A stretch of 64,000 nt of DNA from Podarcis raffonei (Eukaryota; Chordata; Lepidosauria; Squamata; Lacertidae). Positions within the stretch are counted from its first letter, which is position 1. Each line of letters opens with the position of its first letter. Location: positions 5,347,501 to 5,411,500 of the forward strand of contig NC_070604.1 of NCBI RefSeq assembly GCF_027172205.1, in the 5' to 3' direction. The notes beneath the pieces were generated by a model that had not been told where the DNA came from, did not search any database, and saw only the letters and a list, made by a program, of their open reading frames with translations. The position numbers and the translations under genes are program-made. Of this stretch, positions 26,201 to 37,200 are shown piece after piece.

Positions 26201-27145
26201 TGTATACCTGTTTAAGGTAAAGATAAAGGGACCCCTGACCATTACGTCCAGTAGTGACTGACTCTGGGGCTGCGGCGCTCATCTCGCTTTACTGGCCGAG
26301 GGTACAGCTTCCGGGTCATGTGGCCAGCATGACTAAGCCGCTTCTGGCGAACCAGAGCAGCACACGGAAATGCCTTTTACCTTCCCACCAGAGCGCTACC
26401 TATTTATCTATTTGCACTTTGACGTGCTTTCGAACTGCTAGGTTGGCAGGAGCAGGGACTGAACAACGGGAGCTCACCCCATCGTGGGGATTCGAACCGC
26501 CGACCTTCTGATCGGCATGTCCTAGGCTCTGTGGTTTAACCCACAGCGCCACCCAAGTCCCTACGTATACCTGTATAGTTTGTGCTTAGTCAATGGGATT
26601 TTTACATGCCTGGAATGTAGAATACTGTGCAAAGGTAAGGATCACATCAGCTGCTATGGCTATTTCTGCCACCAGATCTGGCCACCATGAATGTTGTTCA
26701 CCAGGGAATGTGGCCCTCTGGCTGAAAAAGTTTTCCCACCCCTGGTTTTCAGCATTGCAGGGGGGATAGTATTCGGAGTACGTAATTCTTTTAAGATGGG
26801 CACCATTAGCTGTTACTTTATCATTGCATTTTAGTTTGCTTTAAAGTATTTGGGATATTTTCTCCTTATGATCAACTATTTGGAGCAATGTGTCTATATA
26901 AAACTGTATTAAGCAACCGATAAACCTGGTTTCTCTGCTGCCTGTGCTTCCTTACAGGTCGGAGAGCATGTGTAGGTGAGACTCTTGCCAAAATGGAGCT
27001 CTTCCTCTTCTTCACAAGTCTCCTGCAGAGATTCACCTTCCAGCCACCCCCTGGAACGTCTCAAGAAGACCTGGATCTTAGTCCTGTTGTTGGGCTTATA
27101 ATATCGCCCATGCCCCACCAGCTCTGTGCTCTGCCACGTTTCTAA
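12870..27145 (+). CDS. CYP2K-like: CYP2K-like cytochrome P450, gene B (complete, 9 exons, 497 aa)
   Basis: A complete family 2 P450. Exons: 12870-13052, 16713-16875, 18516-18665, 19321-19481, 20132-20305, 22698-22845, 25470-25654, 26025-26166, 26958-27145, giving 1494 nt. Every junction is AG/GT and the phases join. Seen in the protein: an N-terminal hydrophobic anchor (about residues 6-24), hinge '[12 protein letters not shown]', C-helix 'WKVMRR', I-helix 'AAGMET' (about 302-307), ExxR (about 359-362) and haem ligand Cys about 440 in 'GRRACVGE'. These are the CYP2 landmarks, so it is predicted to use NADPH-P450 reductase and O2 at the ER membrane; the substrate is unknown. '[16 protein letters not shown]' is very like CYP2K ('LTNLRDFGMGKR'). 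Exon 6 is 148 bp against 142 in C, adding two acidic/polar codons (E-E-E-E-K-N-K). Introns 1, 2, 6 and 8 carry gene-specific transposons. Confidence 0.93.
13120..13172. repeat. (TAC)n / (AAC)n microsatellite
   Basis: Runs of TAC followed by AAC in intron 1 of gene B. They create a false tyrosine-rich open frame. Confidence 0.9.
13173..14399. other. gene B intron 1, left part: unclassified
   Basis: No coding family is recognised. A segment near 14290-14399 with an ACTTTATTGG motif, continuing after the MITE at 14755, may be part of an LTR-type repeat. Confidence 0.3.
14400..14754. mobile_element. Tigger-type MITE, 'AAGACGAA' family, 355 bp
   Basis: Starts CAGTGGTGCCCCGCAAGACG, ends TAGCGAGGCACCACTG, flanked by TA. 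Internal GCCGCTAAG/GCCGCTTA motifs repeat. Same family as 46096-46419 and the large hairpin copy at 51602-52797. Confidence 0.78.
14757..15746. other. gene B intron 1, middle: possible old LTR-type repeat
   Basis: GC-rich DNA with GGATCC-containing runs and no intact reading frame. I cannot assign a family. Confidence 0.25.
15749..15965. mobile_element. TA-flanked Tigger-like MITE, 217 bp
   Basis: Begins CAGTCAAACCTCTTC and ends AGTACAGGTTCCACTG with TA on both sides. The ends are imperfect inverted repeats. It lies in gene B intron 1. Confidence 0.55.
16106..16483 (-). mobile_element. tRNA-headed SINE, Sauria-like, 15-bp TSD
   Basis: Minus-strand copy: the AAGGTAAAGG tail is on the left and the tRNA-like head ends at the right ('CCACAGCACCACCC'). 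It is flanked by the perfect 15-bp duplication TTTCTACTGACTGTA (16091-16105 and 16484-16498). It lies in intron 1 of gene B, just before exon 2. Confidence 0.88.
17015..17466. mobile_element. hAT-type non-autonomous transposon, 452 bp
   Basis: Ends CAGAGGTTCCCAAACTT and TTTGGGAAACACTG are inverted repeats, flanked by the perfect 8-bp duplication CTCTATAA (17007-17014 and 17467-17474). An 8-bp duplication with CAG..CTG ends is diagnostic of hAT. Intron 2 of gene B; no transposase. Confidence 0.85.
17870..18470 (-). mobile_element. probable LTR fragment with acidic-to-basic reading frame
   Basis: The left edge has a GGCAC..CTTTATTAAGG arrangement like the chromovirus LTR start. The minus strand holds an open frame (17974-18480) that starts acidic and Trp-rich and ends basic ('[10 protein letters not shown]'), the same plan as the chromovirus extra frame. 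Ends and target duplication could not be fixed. Fossil; it lies just upstream of gene B exon 3. Confidence 0.4.
20306..22697. other. gene B intron 5: no recognised element
   Basis: About 2.4 kb of AT/GC-mixed DNA without a family I can name. Open frames here are short and show no motifs. A region around 21140-21900 could be a decayed repeat. Confidence 0.3.
23210..23489. mobile_element. Tigger-type MITE with internal (CATA)n
   Basis: Starts CAGTGGTACCTCGGG, ends CCCGAGGTACCACTG, TA on both sides, with an expanded CATA run at about 23253-23286. Gene A has the empty site at about 1950-1965 (ATCAGTATATCAGG). Intron 6 of gene B. Confidence 0.85.
23510..25276. mobile_element. hAT transposon (about 1.77 kb, decayed) with SINE inside
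   Basis: Ends CAGTGGTTCCCAATTAG and CTGAGAACCACTG are inverted repeats, flanked by an 8-bp duplication (GCTTAAAT / CCTTAAAT, one mismatch). Gene A lacks it at the matching point. The inside may be transposase-derived but has no long open frame. A SINE is inserted at 24607-24985. Confidence 0.8.
24607..24985 (-). mobile_element. tRNA-headed SINE inside the hAT element
   Basis: GGTAAAGG tail on the left and a tRNA-like head at the right ('CATAGCGCCACCC'), the same family as 16106-16483 but more diverged. Since it sits inside the hAT copy, it landed later than that insertion. Confidence 0.8.
26212..26564 (-). mobile_element. tRNA-headed SINE in gene B intron 8
   Basis: Flanked by GTATACCTGT (26202-26211 and 26565-26574). 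Intron 8 of gene A has uninterrupted related DNA (about 2866-2895), so this copy arrived after A and B separated. Confidence 0.88.
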
Positions 27146-27164
27146 GACTCACCAGTTCCTGGGT

Positions 27165-27757
27165 TGCTTATCCTACCTTTGTGTGCAATGCAAGCCTTTT
27201 TTAAAAACCCCTGTTCAACAAGGGTATTTGGGTTGAGTAGCCTATGGGTGGAATTGGTCCGTGCTTTGTCACAAACCTTAAGTGTTCCCCTTTACCTGCC
27301 ATGCTGATGAATCCCATAAAGCTAGTGTTGAAGCATCTAGACCTGAATTATTATGACATTGGGGCCGGGGCACCAACTCTATGGGGCTGAGGTGTCTTAG
27401 CCTCTCTCCCCCCCCCCCATATCTGTTGGAAGGGGCCATGCCCCCTCCATGTTGACGGGGCGAGGGAGGCCATCCACGGAGCTGAGCGCAGTGCAGAATA
27501 GTGCAGCTCCACTGACTGGCTCCTCCTGAGTGCAGGAGGGGAGGAACCACCGGCCATTGAAGCCAAGCCATTGTGGACTCCATGCTTGGTCTCCCCTGAC
27601 GATGGGATGTTATGCACTCATGACGTCACATTTGGGTGCAAGTTGGTGCCTCTGCTTTGGGCATAGAGATCAACCAATGAAACTGGTTTCTTGTAGTCAC
27701 ATGTTAACAAATGCCTTCAAATATCTTGAAGCATCATATTCCCAGTTAAATGTCCAA
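27165..27757 (+). repeat. paralogous 3' flank of gene B
   Basis: Aligns with the flanks of A (10754 onward) and C (49150, then 50650 onward). A GC-rich piece at about 27365-27640 is not matched in A and may be an insertion or a loss in A. No gene is seen. Confidence 0.6.
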
Positions 27758-27761
27758 ATAT

Positions 27762-28778
27762 TGAGGTATCTGATCAAGACCTGTATTTAAAATGAGCTTA
27801 AAAGATATATTTGCAAATGCTTGTATGTTTCATGCCAGGTGGCAGCTGTTTATCTTCCTGCTCAAGCCCCCCCCCCCCCGATTTATAGCAGTAGCAGGAG
27901 ACACGTTTCTCAAAGTTGTAAAAGGGAATTACAGGCTACAGGAGCAAAGGTCATACTGACCATACAAATTACAGAATACAATCAAGCTGCAAAAACACTA
28001 ATTAAGAGTTAAAATAATACCAGGTGCCTCCCATTAGACTTGAGCCATATTTTCATAAGGTTAAAGGGCAAGAGCTAATAGGAACAGCAGCTGGCTTGAA
28101 AGGGGGGTGTAAATTTAAGGGGTTGCTTTTGGAAACTGTTTTTACTAAGTTCCTTTCCTTCTAAAAAGCTATATATGTTAATGTATGAAATATATTGGCT
28201 TAATGTAATTATGCACAGGATTTAGAAAGTAAGAAATGTTAGATTCTTATGTTAGATTCTTATTTCATTGATGGTTTGTGAGATGGTGAACCCAAGATCT
28301 CTGTTTAAGATAAAATTTAAAACCATGCGCCATCTGTTTTAGCCATCTGTTTTTGAGTGAATAGGGCAATAGGGCAATAGGGCAAAAGGTGAAATGTTAA
28401 TTAAGGTGCCTTGTCGAGGCAAATGTAAGATATATGGCCACTTGTCTGCCATTTATGGATAGAAGGAAATATAGCTCTTTGTCTCCCATAAAAGGTAATA
28501 GGAAATGGGTGTATCTTTTATGATTGGTTCTAGCAAAGAGCCAATAGGCATTTCAACCAGGCTGATTGGACAGAGGCAGCCAAAGGAGGAGCAAGGAGGC
28601 TGGGCTGAGGAAATATAAGTGCTGGCCATCAGGGCTGGAGGGGGCAGAGCTTTTGGTAACCATATACCACTGTGCCTATCATTTATTTGTCTGACAAATA
28701 AATTATTATTTTAATTTCTCTATTGCTGCGTTGAATATTTCATTCCAGCTAAGCGTTAACCACAAGCAGGGTGCTACA
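27762..28778 (+). mobile_element. solo LTR, about 1017 bp, 4-bp TSD
   Basis: Begins TGAGGTATCT, ends GTGCTACA, flanked by ATAT (27758-27761 and 28779-28782). The C flank reads through (CCAAATATGAGCTAG), the empty site. A TATA-like AATATAAG (about 28612) followed by an AATAAA (about 28695) fits a forward-oriented retroviral LTR. No internal genes remain. Confidence 0.75.
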
Positions 28779-28782
28779 ATAT

Positions 28783-29215
28783 GAGCTAGTGATAATGGTT
28801 TTGCTTGGGAAATACAACTGTACAAGCTGCAGAGACCCCAAAATAGTTTTTTTATACAAGCAAATTATCTGTGAAGCACCCTCATGCAGAGCAGGTGGGC
28901 TCTTCAAATCCATGGTTTGTACTCCCCTACCAATTTCTGTCAGTGGGGAATCCAGGTCTGCCCACACCTGAAGCAGTGTCCTCAAGTGTAGTATGTTGTT
29001 CTTTGCCTTGAAGGGCAGACACAAACATTCACTCTAATTTGAGAAAGTAGCAATCTTCACGTTACATTCAGCAAGTTTACAATCTGTGTACGCAAGTAGC
29101 TAAGTTGTACACTCATACAATCATTCACAGTTATTCACTTTAAGAAGGCTGGTTTCAAAAAGCTTAAGGAACTACTGGGTGAGATCCCATGGCCAGAAAT
29201 ACTTAATAAGAAGGG
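28783..29215 (+). repeat. B/C spacer, duplicated flank
   Basis: Matches 51219-51601 plus 52800-52890 of the C/D spacer with few differences. No coding potential is recognised. Confidence 0.6.
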
Positions 29216-29224
29216 AGTCCACTT

Positions 29225-32075
29225 TTCTTAAATGTGAAATATTGAAGGCCCAAATGCAGGCAATTCCAGCAGGAAAGAAAAGTGGGAGGCATCTAAATAA
29301 ACTAGTGTGGTTGCATGAGGAGTTCACAGATGAGCTGAGATTTAAGAAGGACATGTATAAGAAATGAAAAAAGGGGAAAACCACAAAGGAGGAATATACA
29401 CGAGTAGCCAACATTTGCATGGAGAAGGTCAGGTGGGCCAAAACTCAGAATGAACTCAGACTTCAAGAGAGGTTTTTTCAGCTATGTTTGAAGTAAGAAG
29501 AACAAGCAAATAATAGGTTCTCTGCATGGAGAAAATGGGGAAATGCTAGGGTAACAGAGAGAAGCGGAAACTGCTCAACAACTACAGTACTATGCCTGTG
29601 TCTTCACCCAAAGTGAAAGCAGTGCCAGACCTGGTGATAACAGAATGAACAGTGCAAAGAGGAAGCTGCAGTCCAAGATAGGAAAAGAGGTGGTAAGGGA
29701 ACACCTAGACTTCCGGGTTAGCGCCATCGGCAAATGGCGGAGTTCCTCCGACCGGAGGAACTGGCTCCGTGGAAACTGGATCTTCCCACCGCGGCGAAGG
29801 TGGGGACCCGCTAGAAATCCCAGGCGGAGGAAGCCTGGGAACGTGGGGTTCGGCAGGGCACCAGGAGCACCTCCCCTACTCGCGGGGAACCCCATTTCGG
29901 GGCTCCGGAGCAAAGTGGGGTGAGCGGCGTGGTGCCGCGAACTGATTGCTATTTTCACGGAGTGAAGCCGCACAGCCATTGCCGGAGAGCGCTGACTTTT
30001 TCCTGTGGACAATTGGACTCTAAACAAGTACCCGTGAGTAGAAACGGAAAATTGGATCAAGAAGCATATTAATTTGGCATCGAAGCGGGAAGGTTCAAAA
30101 CAGGAAGTCCGCCTTCCGCTTTTTGTAAATAGAGTGAAGCAAAACCTTGTAAGCTAATAGCCTGGAAAGTCGTTTATAAAGGTCAAAATTTCCTTCATTT
30201 ATAACCACTAAAACCCCCCTGGAAGCAGGAGAAAAGGGGGGGACTTTGACTGTTTAAGCCTGCAGGAGAGGGAGTAAAGAAAGATAAGTTTCCACCGTCT
30301 CAAACCTGGGAACGGGGTGTCAGAGACAGAAATTGTTGGAGACGTTCATTGACTATGAATGGAACATTTTGACAGATAGTTAAAAAAGAGAAACAAACTG
30401 ATTCCAATGTTGCCTTTTGCATTTTAAAGAAACAAAGTATTTGAAAAACGAAAGTAATCTTCCTTTGTTGGACTTGCTTTAAAAAGATGGATACAAGTAG
30501 AAATTGTCTCCTCTAGAGGGAGCTTGTTAAATTGTTGCTGCAGTCTGCTTGGAGACTCTACAGCTGTAAGATTAAGATCGTGGGACCAGTCTTTTGACCT
30601 TGGACAAAATGTGTTGGGAGGAAGCTTTGGTGCTTGCTTTTTGCAAGACAAATGCACTGTTGGAGCAGATGCATGAGAAGATGGATTTAATAGATGAAAA
30701 GCTGCATTTGATGACGGCTGTAGGGAATACTGTCACAGAAATTATTCAGGGACCAACTCAGGAACCTGTTTTAACTGGGCAAGTACAAGTGCAGAAGATA
30801 ATGGATGAGGTTGCGGTAGCACCTCAAGCAATACAAATGGAGAGATCTGAGGCCCTGCAGGAGCATAAGCCGCTGTTTTTGAAGATTGCATTTGGAGTGG
30901 GCCAGGGAAAGTCTGGAGCTGAGGAGGCTCTTAATTTCAGAGGGACTCTGAAACATGCTGTTGAATATTTTTTGGATTATGTTGATGACTGCGGGGAGTG
31001 GGACTCTGGGGAATGGGTTGGTCTGATGAGGGGAGGCAATTTTGGGCTGCAAACCCCCAGAGACCCACTCTTCAATGAGAAAGGAAAGAAATTAAGAAAG
31101 AGACCAACAAAAGACAAGGAAAATTGCAAGTATAAACAAGAAGAAGAAGATCTGCAGAAGGGGCATGGAAAAGACTTAAGAGCCTCGGACATAAGACTAC
31201 CAGGTTGATGGACTAGATGGAATGGACAGTAAGGACTGACATAACCCGAGACCAGGAAGAAGAGATGTTGGATGAAGATTGGAAGAAAGTCTATAAAGAA
31301 AAATTGTTATATTGGGAATTAGTGTAAATTAATGAATATTGGGGGAAATGTTGGAATGAAACTATCGGGCTTTAGTAGAAATGATATAAGGAGTTATGTA
31401 TAAATAAGTATTAAGTTTTAAGTTCTAAGGCATTTTACGGCAAGATAAGCTTAAACAAATTAAGGCAAATTGAATAACAGAATATGGTGAAAGATGGAAA
31501 GGATCTGTTGAGTTAAGTAATAGGTTAGACTGTTAAGATAAACTATTTAATAAAAATTGAGAAAGATGGAAAGAATTTGCTGAAACAACTAATTAAGCTA
31601 GAATACAAAAAGGGAGGTGTGAGGAGGTCAATGAAACAAGCAAATGAAAGGTAAAGATATGCAAAAGGGATTTGCAATTTTTTTTCTTTTCTTGTTGTGG
31701 TGTTGTATTGGTTTTTTATGTATTTTTTCCGTTTTTCTTTTTTATATATTGTGGTGTTGTTTTTTCTTGCTTTTTCTTCTTTCTTTCTGTAATTTTGAAA
31801 CTCTTAATAAATATTATTTTTTTTTTAAAAAAAGGTAAGGGAACACCTAGCTACTTTAAATCAAATCTCCAGGGCATGTTAAGCTGCACTCAAGGATACT
31901 AAGGGAGCTTACAGATGTCTCAGAGCCTCTGTCTATAATCTTTGAGAATTCCTGGAGAACAGGTTAGGTCCCTGCAGTCTGGAGGAAGGCCAATGTTGTT
32001 TCCATCTTTAAAAGTGGGTAGTTACCCAGGTAACTACCGACCAGTCAGTTTGATGTTGATACCAGGAAACATAGA
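29225..32075 (+). mobile_element. CR1-type LINE remnant, split by an L1-derived element
   Basis: Translation of 29320-29690 and 31851-32075 gives decayed CR1 ORF2 phrases ('WKKGKTTKEEYTRVA', later 'NYRPVSLMLIPG', a CR1 reverse-transcriptase signature). Stops and shifts are frequent. The interruption is 29709-31833. Confidence 0.6.
29709..31833 (+). mobile_element. non-autonomous L1-derived element (5' UTR + ORF1-like + 3' tail), 17-bp TSD
   Basis: Flanked by the perfect 17-bp duplication GGTAAGGGAACACCTAG (29692-29708 and 31834-31850). The 5' end ACTTCCGGGTTAGCGCC plus AATGGCGGAG resembles an L1 promoter region with a YY1-like motif. It has one open frame (30594-31208, about 204 codons) with a helical, Leu/Glu-rich start ('LLEQMHEKMDLIDEKLHLM', coiled-coil-like as in L1 ORF1) and a basic end. 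It then runs into a T-rich/AATAAA 3' end with an A tail. No ORF2 is present. The plan is like the mammalian HAL1 half-L1s. Confidence 0.65.
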
Positions 32076-33300
32076 AGCAAACTCCTAGGGGCCAAGGTCC
32101 CTTTGGCCCTGCCAATAAAATATTTCAAGGGGCTGCCACCCCCCGGTGATGGGCATTCCCATTCAAATGGTTTGTGTGTGTGCCGTGTCATGTCATGTGA
32201 CTGATTATGCTGGGTAGCAAACTTTCAGTTCATAGTGTAATTAAAAATTTGCTCATTCCAGCTTCTCAACAAGAGCTTTAATTTGAATAGTTCCCTCATT
32301 CAAGCTCAAAGCGCATGCTTGCTTGTAACTCCAATGGCTTTCTGTAAACTGCCAATCATCTGAATGGCTGTGTCACAATTGTTGGTGCGAATTAGCTGGG
32401 AGTCTGAAAGAATATCCATAGTAATACACTGTTAATCCATAGTAATCCTGCTGCATCATTTCTAGGCTTCTCTTGTTTGATGCAAGAAATAACCCTCTCA
32501 TTCTAAGATTGACATCCAATCTTCACTTCCATTGGATAAAGTTACTCTCTGTGCATCTAAGCAGTATGAGAAGCAATGAGATTGTGGATATCCATCATAA
32601 AAGAGAGAGAAAACCCAAAGGAATTTAAAAATATGTCAGGAACAATGCAGAAAATAAGAGATTGTTCTCAAAACTCTACAATGTGGGGGGGGGACCTCAG
32701 AATAATAAAAGAACAAAAAACAAAAATACAACATGGAGTCTCTGGCTGCGTGAAACCATGGGGAAGGGCAATCTTTCTCTGTTTTTAAAGTCAGGTTTTA
32801 AAAAATCATTTTAAATGCCGAAATGTCTACTAAAGTATTCCCCACTGGACTCTTAACAAATATATTCTTCCCTGGACCCACTAGAATTCCTGGGTACCAA
32901 GATCTGAGTTAGGGGCAAGTACTCTTTGATGAGAGAACTCCAGCAGACATTTAAAATTACAAAATATGCATCAAAGTAAAGTGTGGAAATATAGGCCGTT
33001 GGACCTTTAAAATATATCCTTGTGAATTCCAAAACTTTCTTCTTCCCTCTACATAAGAAAAGAACACAAGTTTGATAAGTTAAAAACTGGTTTACTTACA
33101 AAGGTCAGGTTCATGTGCTTTTCCATACATCAGTCAGAAAAGACACAGGCAGTAAAACCTGGCTAAGATTCAAACTGGTGAACATTTTTAAATTATTGGT
33201 ATAGGAACTCAAGAACGGCTTGTGAGCAACCAGCTCCGACTTCTTTTACATACTGAGCTTCTCAGGCAGACTGAGGTACAACAACAGGCTTGGATATCTT
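32076..33300. other. B/C spacer, right part: mostly unclassified
   Basis: From about 32816 it aligns with C/D spacer DNA (52905-52976). No gene is recognised. Confidence 0.35.
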
Positions 33301-33369
33301 CCAAGGTGAGGGGAAGTGACCTAAATAAACCTGGCAGGACAGCTTACTCTATGGCTTTAACCCATTCGT

Positions 33370-34244
33370 GCATTAGCATGCTGGTTGTATGAGGCTGGTT
33401 ATCTCGCACAGATACGTCCTAAGACACAAAATAAGCCAGTAGCCACCTATAAGCCAGTAGCCACCTATCAACACCTGAGCCTCCTGCCACCAGGTGCTTA
33501 AAATGGATGTAATCTGTTCTGGGACCTTATGAGTCAAGAGCAACTGTAAATAAAAGACATCATCATCAGCTAAACCACAATGTTGCATAAGCCAAGAGAA
33601 AGTATATAACACAAGTTTGTTTATGAAGCAAATAGTTCCAGAGATGACTTGACAGAAGAGGGCCATGCTGCATAGTGCAGAAAATTGCATACACACACAC
33701 ACAAAATATTTGTGCAGTATTTCCCAGGAAACATCTCCCTATTTTGCTGCCACCAGTATATTAATTAACTAAACTAGTTACACACAAATGCTGAATAGCA
33801 GAATATTTGTAAAGAAGGAGCTCAGGAGGTTCTGAAACTATTTCAAAAATATCTCACTAGTTCAATAATTACACAAGAGGATTTCTTAACGGTTGTTTGG
33901 GTCCCTTCCAACTCTCCAGTTCTGTGATTCTATAAGGTTGTTCTAAAACTGAACATTGGACCTTCCGAGAATTCAAAAGAGATTGAACCGGCTGAATGAT
34001 GCTTTCATTTCCGGAAGAAAACACCCCTGCTCAAGTAAGTATAAAGGGAAAGCTAAATCATCAAGCTTAGATTGCAATAAAGTCGGAGGGGGGGGAGAGT
34101 GGAAGGCAATTCATTGAATGAAATGAATCAGTAGAGACAGTTCCTAGTATTTGCTGCTCATTTCAGACGGCAGACATTGTCCTTGATCAAACTATGTTGT
34201 GACTTTCTCAGTAATCGCTTCAGAAATTTGCTCACTGAAAAGAA
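33370..34244 (+). promoter_or_regulatory. upstream region of gene C, duplicated before gene D
   Basis: Aligns closely with 54430-55236. It includes a CR1-tail-like stretch ending 'TTCTGTGATTCTATAA' (about 33915-33935) and a CA repeat (33693-33707). A TATAAAG at about 34037 is shared by C and D, about 200 bp before the ATG, and is a possible core promoter element. Confidence 0.45.
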
Positions 34245-37200
34245 ATGGATTGGACTGAACAGATTCCAACATTGTTCCTGCTCATCCTTACAATTATATT
34301 CATTTGGAAATGGGGCAGTTTCTGGAATAGGAGCTCCAAAAATCTCCCACCAGGTCCGACACCTTTACCACTTGTTGGGCATCTCCACATGATGGATCTG
34401 AAGAGACCTTACAGAACAATGTTAAAGGTAACGTTTTCTGTTCTTTCTGCAGCAAGGCAAAGATTCTGTGGATCTTTTTAGGTCAGGTAGATGTCAGTGT
34501 TCCATCTCATATATGCAGATATGCAAAAATATAAAACTCTGTCAAGTATGGCTTATTCCTTTTTTTCTTCCTTTCTGTGTGTGACTGCTGTTATGGTTTA
34601 GGCTGATAGCTGATCTGTGCAGTGGAGGAACTGGGTCACTGGAGGAGGGGACTAGGAATGTCACAACCAGCCTGGGATATGGGTGACGCTGTGGTCTAAA
34701 CCACAGAGCCTAGGGCTTGCCAATTAGAAGATCAGCAGTTCAAATCCCCAAAACAGGGTGAGGTCCCGTTGCTCAGTCCCTGCTCCTGCCAACCTAGCAG
34801 TTCGAAAGCACATTAAAGTGCAAGTAGATAAATAGGTACCGCTCCGCTAGGACGGTAAATGGCGTTTCCATGAGCTGCTCTGGTTCACCAGAAACGGCTT
34901 AGTCATGCTGGCCATATGACCCGGAAAACTGTTTGCAGACAAACGCCAGCTCCCTTTGCCTGAAAGCAAGATGAGCACCGCAACCCCAGAGTCGTCCATA
35001 ACTGGACTTAACAATCAGGGGTCCCTTTACCTTTACCTTAACCAGCCTTATCCGCAAAAATTAGCTGCAAAATTATCGAACTTTTCAGTGTGAAGCCAGC
35101 ACTTCTAAATACATCATTTTAGAATCCACTCAAATTTTCACAATTATCTTGCGTGAAACAAAACAAAGCAATTATATTGCTGAATGTGGGCTTTTAAGAG
35201 CGCCCATGTCTGAAATTATGTTCTTATTGAGAATGTTCATCTCTTCGCAACACCCACAGTTCCCAGGATTCTTTGGGCAGGTGTAAAAAAATTTATTAGA
35301 TTAAATCTAGATTAAGTCTCCAGGGTAATTTTAGCTAAAGGCAATATTGGAAAGCACTGGCACTCCTCGGGTGAAACTGAGGAGCCTAATTATGAGCAGC
35401 CAGAACTGATAGCTCAGTTGATCAAGCAGGGGACTCTTAATCACAGGGTCGTGGGTTCGATCCCACGTTGGGCAAAAAGATTATTACATTTCAGGGGGTT
35501 GGACTAGATGATTCTTGTGGTCCCTTCCAGTTCTACAATTCTATGATTCTAACTTTCAATTTGTTAAGGAAGGAAAATTCACATCAGTTTTCAACTTTAT
35601 TTGCTCACAATTATCTCCAAATATGCCTGTTGTCTTTGTCCATGGAGTTTTCCTGGCAGGGATACTGGGGTGGCTTGCTGGTTCCTCCTCCAGGTGGATC
35701 ACGTTTGGTCAAAACTCTCCACTATGACCTGTCCATCTTGGGTGGCCATGCACGGCACAGCTCACAGCTTCTCTGAGTTATTCAAGCCCCTTTGCCACTG
35801 CAAGGCAGTGATCCATGAAGTTGAGGCTCCAATACTTTGGCCACCTCATGAGAAGAGAAGACTCCCTGGAAAAGACCCTGATGTTGGGAAAGATGGAGGG
35901 CACAAGGAGAAAAGGACGACAGAGGATGAGATGGTTGGACAGTGTTCTTGAAACTACCAGCATGAGTTTGACCAAACTGCGGGACGCAGTGGAAGACATG
36001 AGTGCCCGGCGTGCTCTGGTCCATGGGGTCACGAAGAGTCAGACACGACTAAACGACTAAACAACAACAACATCTCCAAATAAAATAAAGGACCTGCAGA
36101 ATTTGCCATCCTATTGCACTTTCTTCTTAATAATTTGAAGTTACTCCTCTTGCTAAAGGCACCCATGTGATAGACAATGCTTAGACATTATAAGTTGATG
36201 AATTATACCATGCAATCATGTAAATTAAATCAGTTTTTATTTCAGATCTGAGAGAGTATCTATGTATGTTTGGGGGGTTTATTTGATGTTTCTCTCTTTT
36301 GGTCGTTGAACTCCAGTTGTCAAAAGAACATGGCCCCATCTTCCGCATCCAAATGGGATTCCAGAAAATGGTGGTGCTGACAGGGTATGAGACAGTCAAG
36401 GAGGCTCTGGTGAATCAGGCGGACGCTTTTGCAGAGAGACCCCTCATCCCAATTTTTGAGGAGTTTACAAGGGGCTTTGGTGAGGTCTTTTCTTCTGTAT
36501 AATAGCGTGTGCTGTTTGTGAAACTTAGTTATCATAGCAATATAGAATCTGTGCCACAAGGTTCATAGAACTGATTGTTAGTTTCAATTATAGCCTGCCA
36601 ATCGACCAGTGTAGCTGCAGCCATTGGATGGATAATGTCAGATGTCTTTGTCACTGCCAGCAAAAGAGTAGTGTTGAGGGAATAGGAGAATCTGGTCATA
36701 AGATAATGTACCGTTACAACTGAAGGGCCGTAAACTAAAGAACCCCCTGTGCAATTGTGTTCTGAGGGTACAACCCATAGGGATATTGCTGAAGTGTCCT
36801 ATCAGAGACCGGAAGAGGGACCAGCTGAGAGGCATCCTCAGTTCCACAGAAGAAGGGTGAGATAAGCCAAAACATATTATTTTAGCCATGATAACTTGAA
36901 ACTTGATCTCTGTTCTTCAGGTGTTCTTTTTTCACATGGTGAAACCTGGAAAGTGATGAGGCGGTTTGCACTAAGCACATTACGGGACTATGGCATGGGG
37001 AAAAGGTCCATAGAGGACAGAATTGTGGAAGAATGCAGTGTCCTGATTAAGACATTTGAATCTTACCAAGGTGGGTTAGTGTTTCCCTCTACTGCTACAG
37101 GGCAAAACAACACTACATTAGATGCCCAGAAAGACTCTCCTCCCTGGAAGAGAGGGGAGTGGTTGTGGGCGGGAGCCCGAGCTCCGCCCCTGGCCGGGGG

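Noticed and set aside
30594-31208. Possible host gene with a 204-codon frame
   Set aside because: It lies inside a 17-bp-duplication-flanked retroelement with an L1-like 5' end and A tail.
35404-35475. tRNA-Lys-like cloverleaf sequence
   Set aside because: It continues into a CR1-type tail, is repeated at the same site in gene D, and has mismatches in the stems. It is a SINE head, not a tRNA gene.
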